A stretch of DNA of 64,000 bases from Earliella scabrosa (lineage: Eukaryota; Basidiomycota; Agaricomycetes; Polyporales; Polyporaceae): NCBI GenBank assembly GCA_022605405.1, contig JABYQQ010000014.1, positions 1,364,001 through 1,428,000 of the forward strand. The letters are read 5' to 3'. The translations under genes were made by a program, and so were the position numbers. Shown one piece after another: positions 58,199 through 64,000 of this stretch (positions are counted from its first letter, which is position 1; each line of letters starts with the position of its first letter). The notes beneath the pieces were generated by a model. The model saw only the letters and a list, made by a program, of their open reading frames with translations, made no database searches and was not told the origin of the DNA.

Positions 58199-60892
58199 AT
58201 GTCGACTCCAACATGGTGGCCGGAGGACCACCTTTTCGAGCCCATCGGAAACACCCCAGCGATCTGTCTGACCAGAGATATTCCTCCGGAGGCCCCCGCG
58301 GACATCTTGCTGCTCAACGCCCGCGATTGCAGGCACATCCTGTTCACTGTGCACAACGAGCTTGCGCAAAGTGGGTGCCCAGAACGATGACCCGAGCGCC
58401 CATACTGACGATGAACGCAATGCCACAGTGCGTAGGAAGCTCGATTTTACATGCTCCGATACCGATCCTGGCATCATCGGTGTGTAGTCTTGGATGTTGA
58501 GAACAAGTCCATGTCCCGCTGATACATACCTGTGCACGCGCATATAGCCAGAGCCGCTGTCCTCTTCACGATGATCTTGGATGGCCTACCCACCCAAACG
58601 ATCTGGAACATCTTCTATCACGCCAAATTGGATGACGACTCCCTGTCCCTTCTGGTCGTCCACTGCCGCAAGCTGCAAGGGCTGATGTCAACAATCCCCG
58701 ACTGGAACCGCTCCACCTACGGCAATCTCGTCCGATTCGGGTCCGAGTTCACGTTCTTGGAAGTCCGTCGCCTCATCTCCCTATACGCGGACAATGGTGG
58801 CGTACCGGCGCCGCTCGACCCTGACATCGAGGCCGTTATCAACAAGCAGAAGACTACCACGCAGATCTTCAAGTTTCTGTACCGGAACTCGACGCTCGCA
58901 CGCTCCGCTGGGCCGTTTCACGAGGACGCTGAGCCGGTCTACCAAGAATCGAACGAGCTTTTCAGTAGGACAGGTACGACATTCACAAATGAAAAGGAGG
59001 CCACGCTGGCGAAGAACATCAATCCCACGTTCTACTACTCACGACATGGACCGGCCTCCATTCTCCACCCGTGCCTCGATCCACTTCCCCCCTTCCACAC
59101 AGCCCCTCTGTTCGGCGATCGTCAATCTGGTTCGGTATGCGTATCTGCTCTCATTGGAGCGGCGCGCAATGAATTCGATAGCTGGTGCGACGCCTTCCGT
59201 GCAGCCGCCATGCCTCCTAGCAAGGTCACTCGCCTGGTGGTTCGGTTCATCCTCGGAGACCCGCTGGTCGTCGCCAGAGCGCTCGAAGGGTACCAGCGCG
59301 GGAAGTCCTTGAACACGCGTACGCCTCTTGCACCCTGGACGATGCGTCCGATGGTGCTCAGCGCCGAGGAATATGTCCATCATAGCGCACCCACGGCGTT
59401 CAATGTGATCGACGTTTCCACCGTGTGGGACGTCGTTGGGATCTTCAATGTTCTTCCCGCGGTGACACCCCTTCTCTCTGTTGACCCTCGATGCGAGAGT
59501 GTGGTGTACACCGAATCGCTGATTATATGGACTCCGAACCACAAACACAGGGGACGTGATCCCAAAGGAGAAGGCGACCAATCGATCAAAGACTGTGTCA
59601 TGGCTCTGACTACTATGTAGAATATACCTCGACAGTCCACGCGCGAAGGAGCTGTTTGAGACAGTTCCTGTGCAATTCCGTCAGACAATGCCATGCACGA
59701 TGCGGGTAACTCTGGGATCGCAGGTGCAAGACGTCTTCTTTCCATTGCCTATGAACGGGGTCTTTACCGAGGTGCACTTGTCCTCGAGCCGCGAGGATCT
59801 ATACATCGAGGTGAGAGCGTCAGGACGACGGTTTGACTTTGACGGATGGTATGCTGACCTGCTTCTCAGTTGCACGTTCCTGTCATGAGAATGCACCACG
59901 AGGAGGGAGGATATAGCATCAACCCCTTCCCCGTCATCCCGACAACCAACGCAGTTCATCCTTGGAGTACTCACCGTGTAAATCTCGACCGCTCACCCGT
60001 TGTCAACCCGAATGCGCTCGGGCTTCATCAGTGGCTTAGGGATCATATCAAAACACAATACACGATTTTGGACACCGCTCTCCAGACGCGCGGTCGTGTC
60101 AGCACGAAGATATGGAAACTCCCCAAAGATGCCATCTCTCACTTGTTCTATCGACCATTCGCGGCTCGCGATGCGCCGGTATCGACGGAGAACCCGGTCC
60201 GGGTTATCGCTTTATGCGATGAGACCACTAGCACCCGACCTGGACGCAACTACGACACCATTCTCTTCATGGGCGACCTGCGCTACGATGTCGGCGCGCA
60301 CACAGTCGTAGCCGATGCCCACGTTCTCACAATGCCCCTCACTCCGCGCCTGCTAGGCTTCATCAAGGATCAACAATTAGGGATCGGCCGCGTGCCGTTG
60401 TACGCCAACGACGTACGCGTTTGGAAGCTACTCTTGCCCGCTATGGCCGAGCGCTGCCGTAGCTGGTCGCACACACCGAACTGCGAGTACAAGACCAAGG
60501 GTACGATCCCACTTGACACGAACCTCCACGGCGGCGACCCGCTGTGCAGCTGCGGGCGCGGGAAGGATGTGGAAGGGATGCTGCAGCGGCGGCGCGAATG
60601 GGCTCCGTTCGCGCCGTACGTGACGCGAATCGCGATAGGGCTACTATTCCCCGTGTGGTACCTGGAGCCGATGGCACGGAAGTTCCTGCGGATGGCGGGA
60701 CAGGTGGACTCGGAGGGGAACGTGCGGGAGCAGCCCAAGAAGCCTCCGCAATGCACGCGGTGTGGGGACTTCTGGCTCGGGCTGAAGAGGTGCTCGAGGT
60801 GTCATACGGTGATGTATTGCTCGCCGAAGTGCCAGAAGGAGGACTGGAAGCGGCACAAGCCGCATTGCAGGGGGCCGACCATCCGGAACTGA
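58199..60892 (+). CDS. DUF4470 / MYND zinc-finger protein
   Basis: The N-terminus MSTPTWWPEDHLFEPIGNTP with LLLNARDCRHILFTVHNE is the DUF4470 region of fungal MYND proteins. The C-terminus has a complete MYND finger: CTRC, CSRC, CSPKC, and H/C in KRHKPHC. MYND fingers usually mediate protein-protein contact, often in chromatin regulators; the role here is unknown. Exons seen are 58199-58370, 58429-58479, 58548 to about 59,5xx, about 59640-59810, and 59870-60892. The junction between the third and fourth exons (about 59500-59640) is not solved: the frame stops at 59618 and resumes as ELFETVPVQFRQTMPCTM. This needs an intron or a frameshift there. Confidence 0.78.
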
Positions 60893-61792
60893 TCAGAACT
60901 TGACGTGTACCTACTCAGTATCACGGCTATAACGATGTCAGCATATAGTTATGTTGTGCCACCTTTCGTGCGCTCTCGTGCTCGCGAGAATTTGTCTCTT
61001 AACGGTACTTTCTGCGACAAGATGATGTTAGTTCCCCCCGCCCCGGCACCGCTAAGAGTCAGTGCCACTGGTCAACCACTCATACGCATGGTTGCCTCGA
61101 CGTGGAGGCCGGCGACTGGAGCTCCTGGAAGCGGCTTGACTCAAAAAGGTGGAGTACTTACTTACCTGAACAATCGGCCCGGGCCGCCGGGGCTTCTTCA
61201 AGTTGTCCACCAGCGCGGTGGACATCATCCGACCACAAACTTCGCGCAAACGGACAGCCATAGTATCCACGGATACCGTGGACGAGATGTTGGCCAAATG
61301 TCGTGGAAGGTGGAAGCCGGTGGAAGCCACATTGAAAAAAAAAGTATGAAAGAGACGGACAAAGGACTTGCGTGACTGGGACTTGGCGGCCAAGGCGTCT
61401 GCAGCCAAAGTCACGGCGCCTAAAAGTCACAGCTCGGCGTGTCTAGCACTAGTCAATGTCGAAGTGCATACCGCCTCTCACAGATGCACCAAACAGTACC
61501 ATTTGCATCACAAAATACCGCATGTCACCCAGTAACCAGGGAAGATAACTACTCAACAATAGCCAACGTTCACCATCAGTCTGAGTCACTGTCACGAGTG
61601 ATAGACGCTCGTCTGCACTGCACGCGGCGAGTTGAACAATGGCGCGCTTCAACTTATGCCGCGACCACGTCCATAACCACCGCTCTCTCTTCTGGCTCAT
61701 CTCAGATTCAAGCTCCGAGCTCCGACTTGCTCTCTCATACATATATACCTCAAATCATGACTGCCGTGATAACCAGCTCACGCAGTTCAACC
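60893..61792. other. Intergenic and kinase promoter
   Basis: No supported gene. CATATATACC near 61738-61747 is a TATA element for the kinase. A minus-strand frame at 61052-61414 has no support. Confidence 0.5.
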
Positions 61793-64000
61793 ATGTCGCG
61801 TCCGAGTACTCCTCCCGCTGCCGCTTCGGTGGTTGACGAGGGTACCTCTGGGATGTCTACTGCTGGCGTGAGCTATGGTGCGTTTAAACCCGCGACTCTC
61901 TCTCCCATGAAACGACCCTGCTTTCCGCCACCGTCTGATCGTAAGACGATCTCAGGTTATCCTCAAGCTAACAACACCAACACGGACCACGACTTCAAGG
62001 AGAACCACCTCCGTTTGGCACCCCATTTCGACATCACCGCCGACCTCGAGAAGGCCATTGACGAGATTCGGACAGCGGGCAACTGCGAAGTGAAGACGTA
62101 CAAACCCTGCAGCCAACTCTTGACTCACTTCAGCAAGACGTTCTACAGTACGAGCTCGTCACGATCTCCTATTGACTGTTGGATCTCGTTAACCGTCTGT
62201 CTAGGAGGGCTGTCTAAGAAGCTGAAGAGTGAATGGAACAAGAGAGTCGGCTTGGCACCGACTAGCGAGGACGGATACATCACTTTCATCGACCACCACC
62301 TCAACGCTCCCACGCTCTTTCCCGACGAGACTCTTTGCACTGTTGCCGATGCACCCGATCTCCTCGGTGTTGTGAACGTCAAGGACTTCAGCTCGACTAA
62401 CGACGTGTACAAAGAAGTTCCCCACCATCGTGTCGAAGCGATTGTCGAGGGCAAGTCCCAACGTCGGGGCGGCGGTCGCGCCCAAGCCTCTGCGTATGCC
62501 TACCGTCACCATCAAGCACGGCCAGACCACCCGATGGTCTACTGCCTGGTGGTCAAGCCACAGTGGTACCAGGTCATTCTCTCGTCTCCGGATGGTGTGG
62601 TGGCATCAGATGAGACCAAGTGGGAGGATCTTTCCCTCCTCGCGGGGTACGTCTATTCCCACTACAACCCTCCTTCAGGCCACATCCTATACGATCCAAC
62701 CATCGCATGTAACCCCGGGGAAGGGTCGAAGGATCTGCCAACTTGGACGATCACATTCAAGGATCAGAAATATACCGACGGCAGCTTCCTCTTCATCGGT
62801 GAACCTTGGGGTCGAGGGACAACGGTGTTCCAGACTCACGATGCGAAGGGCCGGACCATCATCATCAAAGACTTGTACCGTCACTTCAAGCGCCGATTCC
62901 AAGAGGAAGCCATCCTGAGCCATATCCATGCTGACGGTGATGTCCCTGGCGTCGTTCGTCTGAAGGGCGCGGAGATTGTGATGGCCGGCTCCCGACCTAT
63001 AACGTACGGATCTGAAGAAGACGGGACGCTTCGGATCAAGTATCGTCTCGCATTGTGGGACCACGGCGAACGGCTGCTTCAGGCGCGGTCTGTGAATGAT
63101 TTCCTCGAGGCAATCTACGACGCGCTAGAAGGTGAGTTAGATATCTCAAAATGCGGTGGTAGCTCCAGGCTTATCGGTCTGTAATGTCCAGTGCACCGCA
63201 CCCTCTTGAAGGAGCGCAGTGTGCTCCATCGCGACATGAGCATCTACAACATCCTCATGTATCCGAAGTGGGCTGCACTGGAGGATGAGAATAGGAGTGT
63301 CCTCAAGAATGCCCCGCCGTTCATTCAAGATATTCTTGGTGGCGCAGTCCGGTAAGTAATGCGCCGTACTGAATTATACGTCACACCGGTCTAACATGTC
63401 ATCATAATTGTTGTCCAGGCCACTTGAGAAACGCATTCCAGCATGCTTGACAATTGATGCCGACAATGCAGCCCGCTTAGATTTGAAAGACTCTGTCAGT
63501 GAGGGGGAACTGATGCATCGCACGGTACGGATGCCCCATATTCTTCACATACTGCGTGAATCTTATGCCCTCAGTAGGGAACACCCATGTACATCGCTCG
63601 CAGTGTGTGCCTGGGGTTGGTGTTAGACATCCCAGCCGCCTTCGTTGGATGTCAGATGCCTACTCTCACTGGCGAAGCTTTGCGACTCTACATTGCGGCA
63701 CATGGGCAAGCGCGTTATGACCTCTATCTAGAGAAGAGCGACCTTACCTCCCACGGATGTATCCCGCCAAAAGATGGCCCTTTGAAAGCCAGCGTCTCCT
63801 CCTTCTCTCACCGCCCCGAGCACGACGTCGAGTCGACCTTCTGGACTACCCTCTCAGGCCTCCTTCGCTTCCAGCCCGTCGACTCCCCGCGCGAGGAATT
63901 TGCCACGAAAGCAGTGGCCGAGGTATGGCGTGCTCTGCATGTCCACGAGATCCCGAACGATCCCGCAAATTACTACGACCAACGTCATGCCATGTTCGGA
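61793..64000 (+). CDS. FunK1 fungal-type protein kinase, 3' partial
   Basis: A kinase of the family expanded in Agaricomycetes. Exons are 61793-63131, 63192-63351, 63419-63524 and 63578 to the window end, all in phase. The N-terminal half precedes the kinase fold. The glycine loop is not clear. The catalytic loop is LHRDMSIYNILM (HRD motif). The DFG position reads TIDADNAARL, an atypical variant common in this family, and an activation-segment-like GTPMYIARSV follows. The start was chosen for its distance from the TATA box; 61757 is an in-frame alternative. The C-terminus lies outside the window. Confidence 0.88.

Noticed and set aside
1..64000. CRISPR arrays, bacterial operons or recent bacterial transfer
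   Set aside because: No spaced short repeats. All genes have fungal intron structure or fungal family membership.

Overview
The window is nuclear DNA of an Agaricomycete (mushroom-forming basidiomycete), possibly from the Polyporales. The evidence is the dense run of genes cut by many 45-70 nt GT..AG introns, the GC-rich coding sequence, and several basidiomycete-typical families: a FunK1 kinase, a DUF6533 membrane protein, a DUF4470/MYND protein, an NRPS-like adenylate-forming reductase and small secreted HsbA-like proteins. All exon models below were built by hand from splice signals and reading-frame continuity. No search or transcript data were available.

Layout. 1-3.2 kb: adenylate-forming reductase (minus; its 3' end runs off the window). 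3.9-5.9 kb: F-box/LRR gene (plus). 6.1-8.1 kb: serine palmitoyltransferase subunit LCB1 (minus), divergent across 144 bp from a 793-aa disordered coiled-coil protein (8.2-10.7 kb). 11.3-12.4 kb: a possible Clp1-like protein (minus). 14.5-15.4 kb: hypothetical protein. 15.9-16.6 kb: HsbA-like secreted protein. 17.6-21.4 kb: a 3.75-kb Mutator-like element without transposase. 21.7-28.3 kb: three tandem F-box paralogs, one apparently intact and two broken, with a 450-bp Tc1/mariner-type MITE in front of the third. 28.6-30.5 kb: DUF6533 membrane protein. 31.8-34.3 kb: F-box/LRR gene plus a frameshifted relic of its 3' end. 34.8-37.7 kb: poorly resolved multi-exon gene, perhaps decaying. 38.1-40.3 kb: CLN3/Btn1 battenin (minus), divergent from a 24-exon VWA8-type AAA+/VWA ATPase (40.7-46.8 kb). 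47.3-48.0 kb: second HsbA-like gene. 48.6-49.0 kb: small gene with an in-frame TAG. 49.3-50.7 kb: tandem repeats and an orphan copy of the last HsbA exon. 51.1-52.7 kb: F-box gene (minus). 53.4-54.7 kb: pseudogene of a DBP4-type DEAD-box helicase. 56.0-57.7 kb: F-box gene (plus). 58.2-60.9 kb: DUF4470/MYND protein. 61.8 kb to the end: FunK1 kinase (3' partial).

Housekeeping genes (LCB1, BTN1, VWA8) sit among fast-evolving accessory genes. The most striking part is the F-box array at 17-28 kb. Two different DNA transposons have landed in the promoters of sibling genes. Each insertion has a target-site duplication, and a related empty site survives in the intact sibling. Both siblings carrying an insertion also carry frame-breaking lesions. 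I saw no CRISPR array, rRNA or tRNA gene, and no recognisable multi-gene biosynthetic cluster beyond the lone reductase at the left edge.
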